A stretch of 64,000 nt of DNA from an uncultured Endomicrobiia bacterium (GCA_937928765.1 CALFVX010000006.1:41549-105548); one strand, 5' to 3'. Counted from the first letter of the stretch, positions 52,142 through 62,271 are shown. The notes: generated by a model not told the origin, from the letters alone. Translations and numbers: made by a program.

Positions 52142-53025
52142 AAAAGTATATATTTTTAACTTTTATATTTTTTAACAAAATTTTACTTTTAGCTAATCAG
52201 ATTGAAATAATTAACCTACCTTTAGCAAAAAGTTTATCTTTAGCATCAGAAACATCTTTGGTAGACAACAGATCTTTTAATGTGTTGACAAATCCTTCAA
52301 TGTTATACAGAATTGATTCTGGTTACAGCTTAGAGTTTAATAAATTATTTTACTATGCAGATTCAGGATATAATTTGTTAGGATTTTCAGTTAAAGAAGG
52401 TGAGGGTAATATAAGCTTTGTTTTTGGCAGATTTTCTTCAGGAGAGTTGAAAGTTTTTGATATAGAAGGTAATCAAACAGTAGAAGTTGCAGAATATTCT
52501 GTTTCTTTGCTGGCAGTTGGATTTTCCTCTAAAATTAATTCATCTAAAAATTATAATTTATATTTAGGTTTAAGTGGTTATGGTATATTTGAAAAAATTA
52601 ATATAGAATCACAATATTGGGGTTCTAACATAGGTTTGGTTTATGAAAGAGTATTTAATAGTAAAATTTTTAATTCTTTTTGTGTTGGTGGTGTGATAAA
52701 AGGTTTAGGTATGAATAATAATTTGATGCATAACGAAGCAATTTATTTTGATATTAAAAGAATAAAAGTTATATTTGGTTATCAAAATTATTATCCTGAA
52801 AAAGTTGAAGATAATTATAAGTTGGGTATATCTGCAACGATTTATAAATCAAAAAATAACAACTATAATATAATATTAGATTTAGGTTATAATTTTGGAG
52901 TTTATAATGAAAGTATTAGTTGTGGATTTGAAATAAGAATAAAGAATATTTTAATTAATTATTCTTTTGTAAATCATAGTTATCTTACTAGTTTACATAA
53001 TATTTTTTTAAGCTTTAAGTTATAA
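52138..53025 (+). CDS. PorV/PorQ-like outer-membrane protein (divergent)
   Basis: ATGA overlap with M6 protease; PLAKSLSLASETSLVDNRSFNVLTNPSML resembles the PorV start pattern; beta-rich. Confidence 0.6.
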   Translation: MKKYIFLTFIFFNKILLLANQIEIINLPLAKSLSLASETSLVDNRSFNVLTNPSMLYRIDSGYSLEFNKLFYYADSGYNLLGFSVKEGEGNISFVFGRFSSGELKVFDIEGNQTVEVAEYSVSLLAVGFSSKINSSKNYNLYLGLSGYGIFEKINIESQYWGSNIGLVYERVFNSKIFNSFCVGGVIKGLGMNNNLMHNEAIYFDIKRIKVIFGYQNYYPEKVEDNYKLGISATIYKSKNNNYNIILDLGYNFGVYNESISCGFEIRIKNILINYSFVNHSYLTSLHNIFLSFKL

Positions 53026-53031
53026 TTTTTC

Positions 53032-54117
53032 TTAAACATATCTCACATATAAAAACACTCCAATAATAAAAAATAAAATGTTTGGTATCCAAACAGAAAT
53101 TATCGGATTTATAATATTTAATTCTCCTAATGTTCTTAAAAAAGATAATAAAACCCAGTAAATAATCAATGCTAAAATAGTATATATAAAACTTGTAAAC
53201 TTTCCATATTGCGAATATATATTTTGTCCTAAAGATAAAGATAATAAAATTAAGATAAAATTTAAAAAAGCAATAGAATATCTAAAACTTATCTCAGATA
53301 AAATTCTTGCTGAATTTTGTCCTCTTAGTTTTAAAGTTTTTAAAATATTTTTTAATTCTTTTAAGTTTAAAAAATCTAGCTGTAGTGAAGAATAGTCATA
53401 CTGAAATTCTTCAATACCTATTAATAGAGGATATTCATATCTCAAAACCGATTTTTCTTTTAAAAATTTGTTATCTTTAAATTCTCGGATTATACAGTTT
53501 TCTAAAATTAAAATTTTTTCATATTTTTTAGCATATGGTGAGATAATTTGTTTGTTTAAATTATTTTGGTTGTCATATTTTTCTATAATTATATTTTTTG
53601 CTTCAAAAGATTTGTTGTTATATTCTTTTATAAAAACAAAACAACTGTTTATGTCGTCATAGTAAAATAGATCTTTTAAATCTTCTATTTGTGAAGGTTG
53701 GTTTTTAATTTTTTCATTAAAAATTTTTTGTGAAATTAAAAATCCTTTTGTAGCTAATTTATCGTTTATTAAAAATGCTGAAATACTTATTAAAAGACCA
53801 ACAATTAACCATGAAATAAAAAATTTTTTTAAGTTTACACCTAATGTTTGGATAGATATAAGTTCTTTAGTGTACATAAAATTATTAATTGTAATCAATG
53901 ATGATAACATTACTGTAATAGGTAGTGTTTGCACAAACCATAATGGTATAAGTGTTGATAAATAATATAATATAATTCTCAAGTGAGGTTTAAAATGTAA
54001 AAAATCTGGTAGTCGCCAAAAAAATTCTGATGATGCAAAGATTAAAATTAAAAATAACGAGATTGGAAAAAATAATTTTAAAAATTCAGTTAATAAATAT
54101 TTTTGTAGTGTTTTCAT
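53032..54117 (-). CDS. LptF/LptG-family (YjgP/YjgQ) LPS export permease
   Basis: six-TM topology, TKELISIQTLGVNLKKFF motif. Confidence 0.85.
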   Translation of the reverse strand: MKTLQKYLLTEFLKLFFPISLFLILIFASSEFFWRLPDFLHFKPHLRIILYYLSTLIPLWFVQTLPITVMLSSLITINNFMYTKELISIQTLGVNLKKFFISWLIVGLLISISAFLINDKLATKGFLISQKIFNEKIKNQPSQIEDLKDLFYYDDINSCFVFIKEYNNKSFEAKNIIIEKYDNQNNLNKQIISPYAKKYEKILILENCIIREFKDNKFLKEKSVLRYEYPLLIGIEEFQYDYSSLQLDFLNLKELKNILKTLKLRGQNSARILSEISFRYSIAFLNFILILLSLSLGQNIYSQYGKFTSFIYTILALIIYWVLLSFLRTLGELNIINPIISVWIPNILFFIIGVFLYVRYV

Positions 54118-54127
54118 AAAAAATCGA

Positions 54128-55228
54128 TTAGTTGTTTGAAAAAATGTTTAGTATGAAATAAACAGCAAATAGTGTGATATTAGGTATTTGTAAAATTAAA
54201 AATGTTAAAATAAAAGAAACAGTAATTTTTATATTTTCTATTACTGATAAACTTGTAGATAACAAAAAATAATATATAATTATAATTAAGATAGAGTAAA
54301 CAAAACTTAACGGTTTTGCACTTTTTTTGATTTTCAATGATAAAACTATACTTAAAAGTGTAAAAACAACTATACTTATAGATATTGAATATCTTAGGAA
54401 ATATTCAGAAAGTATTCTTATTTTATAGCTGTCATTTTTAGAATAGTTGTATTCATTTATTAACTCTTTGTTAGTCATTTCACGAAATGTTTTTGTTTCA
54501 TTGAAAAATTTTGTTATTTTTGAGTTGTGGATTATAAATATATATTTTTCAAATATTATATGGATCAAATCTTTAAAGTTGTTTGTATTAATAGTTGTAA
54601 TTTTACCATTGTATAGTTCAAATATTATATTATCATTTATATCATTTGAAACTTTTGCAGATTTTGCAAAAATTGTCTGTATTAAATTTTCTTCTTTTAA
54701 AAAAGTTTCAATAAAAACATTTTGTAATTCATTGTTTTTGGCTGATTTTATAAAAATTTTTTTGTTGTCTAATTTAAGTAGTGAATTGTCTGAAAATTTC
54801 ATATACGGTTTTGATAAAATAAAATTAAAATACAAAGATTTAAAACTTTTATAACTTTTAGGTATTAAGTCAGTATTAAAATAAAATAAAAGAAAAGAAA
54901 ACATAAGTGATAAAAATATAACATTTTTAGTATAAAAAAATTTTTTTAATCCCATAGTTTGTATTACTGTAAGTTCTTTTGATTCGTTTAATGTAGAAAA
55001 TGTCAACAAAGTAGAAACAAGAAATGTTGTAGGTAATGCAAGCGGAATAATACTAGGAAATAAAAATAGAAATAATTTTATTACTACAAATATATTAGGT
55101 TTGCGTGTGAGGATTGGATTAATAATCTGATATATATAATTTAAATAAAACAAGGTTGACACAAGACAAAAATAAATAAAAAAATTTGATAAAAAATTTT
55201 TTAATATGTATCTGTTGATTGTTTTCAC
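54128..55228 (-). CDS. LptF/LptG-family (YjgP/YjgQ) LPS export permease
   Basis: PLALPTTFLVSTLLTFSTLNESKELTVIQTMGLKKFF; tandem with the other permease. Confidence 0.87.
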   Translation of the reverse strand: MKTINRYILKNFLSNFFIYFCLVSTLFYLNYIYQIINPILTRKPNIFVVIKLFLFLFPSIIPLALPTTFLVSTLLTFSTLNESKELTVIQTMGLKKFFYTKNVIFLSLMFSFLLFYFNTDLIPKSYKSFKSLYFNFILSKPYMKFSDNSLLKLDNKKIFIKSAKNNELQNVFIETFLKEENLIQTIFAKSAKVSNDINDNIIFELYNGKITTINTNNFKDLIHIIFEKYIFIIHNSKITKFFNETKTFREMTNKELINEYNYSKNDSYKIRILSEYFLRYSISISIVVFTLLSIVLSLKIKKSAKPLSFVYSILIIIIYYFLLSTSLSVIENIKITVSFILTFLILQIPNITLFAVYFILNIFSNN

Positions 55229-55325
55229 AAAATAAAATTTCTTATAAAATGTAGAAAATTTTTTATATTTTATATAATTATACTAAATAGTTTAAAAAAT
55301 AACAATAAATTTTTGAAAAAATAAT

Positions 55326-58300
55326 GTGAACAAGAAAAAATTTTTTATTTTTCTATTAACTATTATTCATATAAATATCTTTGGTAATTTTGTTTATTCT
55401 CAGCAAGAAAAATTTGATGAAAATGATTATATAATTTCAAAAAGTAGCGATACTTTTGATAAACAAAAATTTTTTAGGTTTGATCAAAAAAAATGGAATA
55501 AAATAAGGAATCGTATTGAACAAAACTTACCTTTATATGAAGAAAAAGTTTCTACAACTACTATTCCACCTGTATTAACTCCTACAACTATAGAATTTAT
55601 TGAAGGAACACAACTTACAATCAGTGGTAGGAAGCTTATTGGAATACAAGTTAAATCTGTAAAGTATCCTGAGAAAAAAGAATATGACAGAACTGATATT
55701 AGTATGAATCAGGAATTACAAGTAGCGATACGTGGTAAAGTTGGCAACAATGTTGATGTTAACATAGATATTGATGATACCCAACCTGATAAAAGAGATA
55801 TTTTAATTTTATATCGTGGAGAAGGAGTAGAAGCGCAACCCGGTGCTGTAGGATATAAAGCTAAACCTGGTGCTTTTATACAAGAAGCAGCTTTTGGTGA
55901 TATACAGCTAAGTTTACCCAATACAGAATTTGTAGGTTATTCAAGACAGGTTTTTGGACTAAAAGTTACAGCACAGTATAACCAAGCAAGGTTGTATCTT
56001 ATAGCTTCTCAGTCAAAAGGTAATTTTGAGACAAAAAGGTTCACAGGTAAAACAGAGTTTGAACGAAAAATTTTATTTGATACTTCTTATAAAAGAAGAA
56101 AGTACTATGATCTTTCATTTAATGGGAAATATAAACCTAAAAGAGATACTGTTGAAGTTTATTTAGATACATTAGATCCATCTAGAGACCCATTTACTTT
56201 AAAAACACTTACTGGTGTTGGTTTTAATGTTTCTACTTTTACTTATACTGGGAAATTTGAAAAATTAGCATTAGGTAGAGATTATACAGTAGATTATGCT
56301 AAAGGAATTATTACTTTTAATATACCTAATAAAATTATTCAACCAAATTGGGTAATTGTTGTAAACTATGTTGATTATCAGACAGATTCAACTTTGAGTA
56401 GTTTGTTAGGAACAACAAATTATATTATTTTGAAAGATAAAGATGAAACAGAAACAATTAACTGGGAATTAAAAAATAGATATGAAATTGGTAGAACAAA
56501 TATAGTAAGAGATGATTCTACAGGAAATTTTTTATTAAAAATTACAGACAAAAGTAATCGTATATTAGATCCTGCAGTTGATAAAATTCAACCTGGAGAT
56601 AAACCAGTTCCTGTGTATCAATCAGTTAATGCAGCAGATATAATAGTAGATTTTGAAAATGGCGAATTTTATTTTCTTTCTTTGAAACCTTTTGCTGAAG
56701 ATTGTTATTACAAAACATCAATAAGTAGATACAACATTCTTGTTGAATACAGATATAGGTCTAAAACATATTTCTTAAAACCGTTTATAGTTCCATATTC
56801 AGAACAGGTTACAATTAATGGAAAACTAAAACAGAGAAATGTTGATTATTGGATTGATTATGATTCTGGTTTTATTACATTTTTAAAAGAAGAAGAAATT
56901 ACAGAAACTTCTATAATTGAGGCAAGTTATGAATATAGTATGTTAGGATTGCAAGCTGGCGAAACGATAGCTGGAGCAAGGTTAGAACTTCCTTTAGCAA
57001 GTAAGTTGTTTGTTGGAAGCAGTTGGATTGGTAGCATACCTTCAAAAGGAGGGAATGTTCCTGATGTAAGATCAACTCCAAGTTCTCTAAATGTATGGGA
57101 GGCGGATACTAGATTAGTTGATTTCAAAATACCACTTTTACCGTTTAAGATAAATTCTTTCTCAGCAGAATATGCTGAAAGTGAAAAAAATCCTAATATT
57201 TGGGATAAAGCAATTATTGAAAATATGGAAGGGATTACTTTAGAAGATAACATTTCAACTTACAAACACATGTGGTATTACTCTTCATGTAGTGATATTT
57301 ATATTCCTGGAACATATGATGTTGGTTCTGACAAAATTATAGGCGGTGAACTTAATTGGGAAAATGAAGATTTAAAATCTACAGATATAAATCCTAACAA
57401 AACAACAACAGTTGATAAACAGCAGGTTTTAAAGATTAATTACAATTTATATCATTCTTCTGAAGTTGCAATGGTGTATCAATTCTCAAAGATAGGTTTA
57501 GATTTCACAAAAAAACTTTATATTGAAGCAGAGATTTACAGCGATGCTAAAGGTGGACAGTTATATTTAGATTTAGGTCAATTAAGTGAAGATATCGATC
57601 AAGATGGTATATTAGATACAGAAGATAAGAATAAAAATGGTGTATTAGATTTAGATGAAGATACAGGTTTTGAGTATAATTTAGGAAATAGCAAATATTA
57701 TATAAATACCGGCAATGGTAAGTTAGATACTGAAGATTTAGATGGTGATAATGCTTTAAACACTGTAGATAAGTTAGCAGGAAGTTATAAACTAGCAGAT
57801 TTAGATTTTAATGGTTGGATTTCGACTCGTGTTGTTGTGGAAGTTTCAAATAAAATACTATGGAGTTCTGTAAAACATTTAAGGTTAAGAATTAAAGGAC
57901 ATAAAAAATCTGGTGTTATAAAGATTGCAAAAATCTCTGTTGTAGGCAATAAATTTGAAGTATTAACATCTACTACTACGAAAATCTATGCTGTTAATAA
58001 TGAAAATGATAAAGAATATCAGAAACTCTCAGAATTAAAAGATTATTCTTCTATTTATGGAACACAATTTGAAGAAAAAAATTTTGAACAATCATTAGCG
58101 ATAGAATATAATTTTAATGCAACCAACTCTTCTTCTGTGGTAAGTTTGTTGTATAGCAGAGCAATAAATTTTACATATCATCACAAACTTAATTTCTTTT
58201 TATTTAACAAAACAGCAAATGATGTTGTGTTTAAATTTCGTGCTTATACTGATAACAATAACTATTTTGAATATTCTACAACTACTTTAAAACTGCCATT

Positions 58301-60560
58301 GAATAAATGGGTTAAGTTTACTATTGATCAGGTTGATTTAAATTATGATAATATTCCAGATGAATGGGATATTAAAGATGATAATAATTCCTCAGGTTTA
58401 TGTAAACGGATAGGAAATGCAAATTTGCAAGCAATAACTAAGATTGAGATAATTATAGAAAATACATCCTCTTTACCACAAAAAGGAATAATTTATGTTA
58501 ATGATATCTATCTTTCAGATAGTTGGAAACGAAAAGGTATTGCAAGAAAGTTAGAACTAAATATGTCAATTCCTGGCTGGATAAATTTTGGTGGTAAAAC
58601 AAGAAGCGTAGACAGAAATTTTGAAACATTTAGTTCTGCTATAACAAATCAGGATAACATTACAAACGCTGGATATTTAGATTTTGTGAAACTAAAATTT
58701 GTTCCGATGAATTTTCAAGGAAAACAAGAACAGACAATAACTCCTTCTGCTATAGAATCCGGAGATTTAGTTTCTACTATTGAGGAAGGCAAGAAAATAT
58801 ATACTGAAGGAAGTTTTAATACAACTATTAATATTTCAAAATTACCTAGGTTAGGTTTTAATTATACAAAATCTTTAAGTTCAACTACTGCATTAGCAAG
58901 GACTGATATGAAGGATGGTTATTGGACAACTTTAAGTTATACAAATCCTGTTTCAAAGTACATACCATTAGAAAGCATTTCTGTTAAATATGGAGAAGAA
59001 AAATTTTTACTTTATCCATGGAAGATTAATTTTTCTACATATACTATTAATTCTAATGTAGATAACACAAGAAATATTAGTGTTAATTTTCCGTTTAATT
59101 TTTGGAATTTGCTTAATTTAAATCTTTCTTTAGGGACAGCACATACTTTTACTGAATTAAGAATTTTTAACAAGAAAATAGATGAAGATTTAATAGTTCC
59201 ACAACTTTCTAATAACGATCTTTGGGATTATTATAATAAATTAACTTTTTTTTCTTTTTATAATTTACAAAAAACATATGAAATTTATTATACCTCCTAC
59301 TCTGTAGTGATAAGTTCTTATGAGAAGCGTACAGAATGGAATACAGATTTAAATTCTACAATTAACATACTAACATTTTTTAAACCTAATTTAGGTTATA
59401 AAATTAATGTAGTCGAAGATTATAATTATTCTGCGTCTACACGAACTAAAGATGTTTTACGTAATGCAACAGGTTCTTTAGGAGTAAGTTTTATGCCTAA
59501 GGATGTGCTAAATATAAAACATATACAAAGTTTAAGATTGTATTATAATTTTTCTCTTACTGCTGCAGATAAATATGAAAAATTACCAAAAGATTTTCCA
59601 ATGATAGATTTTTATAATATGAGAAATTTAAATTTGTTATGGTATAAAACAGATATAGCAACAATTACAGTTTTTAGAACAAAATTTTTTGAACGAAAAG
59701 AACAGAAATTGCAAAGTGGTTGGAAGTTTTTTGAAGGTATCCCTTTTAAAGGGCCGGTTTTTTTCCTTAGTAAAACAGATTTGAATTTATCCTACTCTGA
59801 TGCTATAGAAGAAAAAGAAGAAACACAGACAAAAACTTATACTTACACAAAAGTATGGCCTGATTTTACATTGTCATTTTATGATATAGAAAATATTGCA
59901 GAATATATTGTTAAAAAACAAAGTGTTGTAAAAGATACAAAACTTGATATAAATTATACTTATAGAACTACCGAGGTAAAAAAAATAAGTTTTGAAAGAA
60001 CTATAAGACATAAAGAGATGTTAAGCTTTAGTTTGTTTAAAGAATACCAGATTTTGTCAAGTTATGAAAATATTTTTTCTGATGTATATAGTCACATTTT
60101 AGATCTTATTACTTCTAAATCGTATACTGATATTATAGGTTTGCAAGTAGGATTGCCATTTTTTGGTCAAAGGTTAACACCAAGATATGAATATAGAAAA
60201 GACTATGCTGAAGATTCTCGCAAATTGCCAACAAAAGATCTTACAACACATACTTTTGCTGTTTCATATTATGCAGATATTGTTCCACAACAAGGAATAA
60301 ATTTTTTTGGTAAATTATTACCTTTAAAAAATAGATTAAGGATAAATTCTACTCTACAATATGTTAGAAAAGAAAGTCCTATTGATATAAATAAAACAAA
60401 TACAGACAAAATTTCGATTTCATCAAAACTAGATTATGATATATCAAGATATATAAATATTTCTTTATCCTTAGGTGGTGATGCAAATGTCAACCGTGTG
60501 GTCAAAACAGAGACAAATTATAGTTATTTTTTAGGAGCAGAGGTTATAATAAGATTCTAA
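55326..60560 (+). CDS. SprA-like giant outer-membrane (type IX secretion translocon-like) protein
   Basis: signal peptide; LTISGRKLIGIQVKS...QELQVAIRGKVGNNVDVNIDIDDTQPDKRDILILYRGE...QEAAFGDIQLSLPNTEFVGYSRQVFGLKV; very long beta-rich protein ending FLGAEVIIRF; GTG start. Confidence 0.85.
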   Translation: MNKKKFFIFLLTIIHINIFGNFVYSQQEKFDENDYIISKSSDTFDKQKFFRFDQKKWNKIRNRIEQNLPLYEEKVSTTTIPPVLTPTTIEFIEGTQLTISGRKLIGIQVKSVKYPEKKEYDRTDISMNQELQVAIRGKVGNNVDVNIDIDDTQPDKRDILILYRGEGVEAQPGAVGYKAKPGAFIQEAAFGDIQLSLPNTEFVGYSRQVFGLKVTAQYNQARLYLIASQSKGNFETKRFTGKTEFERKILFDTSYKRRKYYDLSFNGKYKPKRDTVEVYLDTLDPSRDPFTLKTLTGVGFNVSTFTYTGKFEKLALGRDYTVDYAKGIITFNIPNKIIQPNWVIVVNYVDYQTDSTLSSLLGTTNYIILKDKDETETINWELKNRYEIGRTNIVRDDSTGNFLLKITDKSNRILDPAVDKIQPGDKPVPVYQSVNAADIIVDFENGEFYFLSLKPFAEDCYYKTSISRYNILVEYRYRSKTYFLKPFIVPYSEQVTINGKLKQRNVDYWIDYDSGFITFLKEEEITETSIIEASYEYSMLGLQAGETIAGARLELPLASKLFVGSSWIGSIPSKGGNVPDVRSTPSSLNVWEADTRLVDFKIPLLPFKINSFSAEYAESEKNPNIWDKAIIENMEGITLEDNISTYKHMWYYSSCSDIYIPGTYDVGSDKIIGGELNWENEDLKSTDINPNKTTTVDKQQVLKINYNLYHSSEVAMVYQFSKIGLDFTKKLYIEAEIYSDAKGGQLYLDLGQLSEDIDQDGILDTEDKNKNGVLDLDEDTGFEYNLGNSKYYINTGNGKLDTEDLDGDNALNTVDKLAGSYKLADLDFNGWISTRVVVEVSNKILWSSVKHLRLRIKGHKKSGVIKIAKISVVGNKFEVLTSTTTKIYAVNNENDKEYQKLSELKDYSSIYGTQFEEKNFEQSLAIEYNFNATNSSSVVSLLYSRAINFTYHHKLNFFLFNKTANDVVFKFRAYTDNNNYFEYSTTTLKLPLNKWVKFTIDQVDLNYDNIPDEWDIKDDNNSSGLCKRIGNANLQAITKIEIIIENTSSLPQKGIIYVNDIYLSDSWKRKGIARKLELNMSIPGWINFGGKTRSVDRNFETFSSAITNQDNITNAGYLDFVKLKFVPMNFQGKQEQTITPSAIESGDLVSTIEEGKKIYTEGSFNTTINISKLPRLGFNYTKSLSSTTALARTDMKDGYWTTLSYTNPVSKYIPLESISVKYGEEKFLLYPWKINFSTYTINSNVDNTRNISVNFPFNFWNLLNLNLSLGTAHTFTELRIFNKKIDEDLIVPQLSNNDLWDYYNKLTFFSFYNLQKTYEIYYTSYSVVISSYEKRTEWNTDLNSTINILTFFKPNLGYKINVVEDYNYSASTRTKDVLRNATGSLGVSFMPKDVLNIKHIQSLRLYYNFSLTAADKYEKLPKDFPMIDFYNMRNLNLLWYKTDIATITVFRTKFFERKEQKLQSGWKFFEGIPFKGPVFFLSKTDLNLSYSDAIEEKEETQTKTYTYTKVWPDFTLSFYDIENIAEYIVKKQSVVKDTKLDINYTYRTTEVKKISFERTIRHKEMLSFSLFKEYQILSSYENIFSDVYSHILDLITSKSYTDIIGLQVGLPFFGQRLTPRYEYRKDYAEDSRKLPTKDLTTHTFAVSYYADIVPQQGINFFGKLLPLKNRLRINSTLQYVRKESPIDINKTNTDKISISSKLDYDISRYINISLSLGGDANVNRVVKTETNYSYFLGAEVIIRF

Positions 60561-60634
60561 AAATGTTGAAAATATTTATAGATTTGTTGTAAAATTAAAC
60601 ATTTTAATTTAAAAAGAAAGGAGAAATTAAAAAT

Positions 60635-61306
60635 ATGAAGTTATTTTTAGATTCAGCAAATATAGAAGAAATAAAAAATATAAAAGAGTTAGGTATTCTT
60701 AATGGTATTACTACAAATCCAACTTTGCTTGCTAAGCAGCTTTTAAATATTACATCAGATCCGTTTAAAGAATCAAAAAAAGTTTTAGAAGAAATTTGTA
60801 AAATCATAGATGTAGAAATTTTAGCAGAACCTGTATCTACAGAATACAAAAAAATTGTTGAAGAAAGTTTACAATTGCTAAAAATTTCGCCAAAACAAAT
60901 TGTAGCTAAAATACCTTTAACTTCTGAAGGATTAAAAGCAGTAAAAGAATTAAAACAAAAAAATTTTAAAACAGCATTTACTTTAATATTTTCTTTAAAC
61001 CAAGCGTTAATTGCAGCAATGGCTGAAGTTGACTATATATGCCCGTTTGTAGGAAGATTAGACGATATTGGACAAATAGGAACAGATCTTATTAAAGAGA
61101 TAATGCAGGTTTATAAATTATATAATGTAAAAACAAAAGTTATTGTTGCTTCAGTAAGAAATGTTGAACATATAAAAAAATCAGCACAATACGGCGCTGA
61201 TTTTGTAACAGTCCCTTATAAACTTATATATGAGATGTTATCACATGAGCTTACAACAAAAGGTATACAAAAGTTTATAGATGATTGGAATAAAGTTTTA
61301 ATATAA
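60635..61306 (+). CDS. Fructose-6-phosphate aldolase/transaldolase (TalC/FSA type)
   Basis: MKLFLDSANIEEIKNIKELGILNGITTNPTLLAK, VAKIPLTSEGLKAVK, CPFVGRLDDIG. Confidence 0.95.
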   Translation: MKLFLDSANIEEIKNIKELGILNGITTNPTLLAKQLLNITSDPFKESKKVLEEICKIIDVEILAEPVSTEYKKIVEESLQLLKISPKQIVAKIPLTSEGLKAVKELKQKNFKTAFTLIFSLNQALIAAMAEVDYICPFVGRLDDIGQIGTDLIKEIMQVYKLYNVKTKVIVASVRNVEHIKKSAQYGADFVTVPYKLIYEMLSHELTTKGIQKFIDDWNKVLI

Positions 61307-61447
61307 GTTAGTTTTAGTATAAAAGCAACAATTTTTCTTTTTTTGACTAATGAAGAGTTTTATTTTTTAGATATTTTTAAAATTTTTGGTTTAGAAAATT
61401 GAAAATTTAATCCGGCTGTGTGTATTTGTAAAAATCTTTACCCTGTT

Positions 61448-61548
61448 AAATTTGCGTAGCAAATTTTTTCGAGGCGAACCGATTTTATTAACGGATTTTG
61501 CGTTTGGACTTTCCACATAACATTTCTTTCGCAGGCTTTGCGCGAAAG
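61448..61548. repeat. Structured intergenic element with two hairpins
   Basis: AAATTTGC-GTA-GCAAATTT at 61448-61466; CTTTCGC...GCGAAAG at 61526-61548; richer in G+C than flanking DNA to the left. Confidence 0.5.
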
Positions 61549-61583
61549 TGGAAGTGAAAAGGACGATTTTGAGTTTTTCTAAT

Positions 61584-62090
61584 TTAATACAGCCAGCTTT
61601 TATACTCTGCTGTGGCATCTTTCATATCTTCATAAAGCCATACCATACGGTCAGCAAACCAAAGTTTGCTTATAACAAGAACAACACCGCCAAAAATAGT
61701 AAAACATAAATCCAAAATTATTACACCCAGAACAAAGAAAATTCCTCCAATTGCTGCCACAAGGGAAAGAATATTAGGAACATATCGATGATGAGTTGGA
61801 ACCGGTACGATTTTGCGGTTCATCCAGACCCATTCACCGAGAACAACTTTTGATGCCCAGTTATTTGTGTTTTTTGGTTCTGGGAAAATTCTGGGGTTAA
61901 ACCAAAGCCATAAAACCACAATAACTATCGGAATAAGCGAATAGTAGCCTAGCCAAATTCTACTCCAAAAAGCCAATCCTAAAAGCGGCACCATTGAGAA
62001 ACGAGAGTAAACACTCAAAGGATTGGAATGCCGTCTGCGTGTTTTCTCATCCATTTTGAATACCTTGGCTATTTTTTGTTCAAGAGTCAT
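61584..62090 (-). CDS. DUF6653-like membrane protein
   Basis: HSNPLSVYSRFSMVPLLGLAFWSRIWLGYYSLIP...VLGEWVWMNRKIVPVPTHHRYVPNILS; ATG at 62090 preferred over the upstream TTG. Confidence 0.65.
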   Translation of the reverse strand: MTLEQKIAKVFKMDEKTRRRHSNPLSVYSRFSMVPLLGLAFWSRIWLGYYSLIPIVIVVLWLWFNPRIFPEPKNTNNWASKVVLGEWVWMNRKIVPVPTHHRYVPNILSLVAAIGGIFFVLGVIILDLCFTIFGGVVLVISKLWFADRMVWLYEDMKDATAEYKSWLY

Positions 62091-62271
62091 AAAATATTTT
62101 TTCTTGCGGAATATCAATAATTTTTTTGATAAGGTTAGAGACAGTGCCTTTTGCGTCAATGCCTAAAATTTTCGCTAACTCTTTTAGCGCGATTATTAAC
62201 CATATTTTTAACTAAAATACTTTTTAGTATTAAACCGTCTCTGTTTAGTACTTCCTGCATTGTCATAAATC

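Noticed and set aside
61391-61618. 75-aa minus-strand ORF
   Set aside because: Overlaps hairpin-rich noncoding DNA and the DUF6653 gene end; low-complexity basic sequence typical of a spurious ORF
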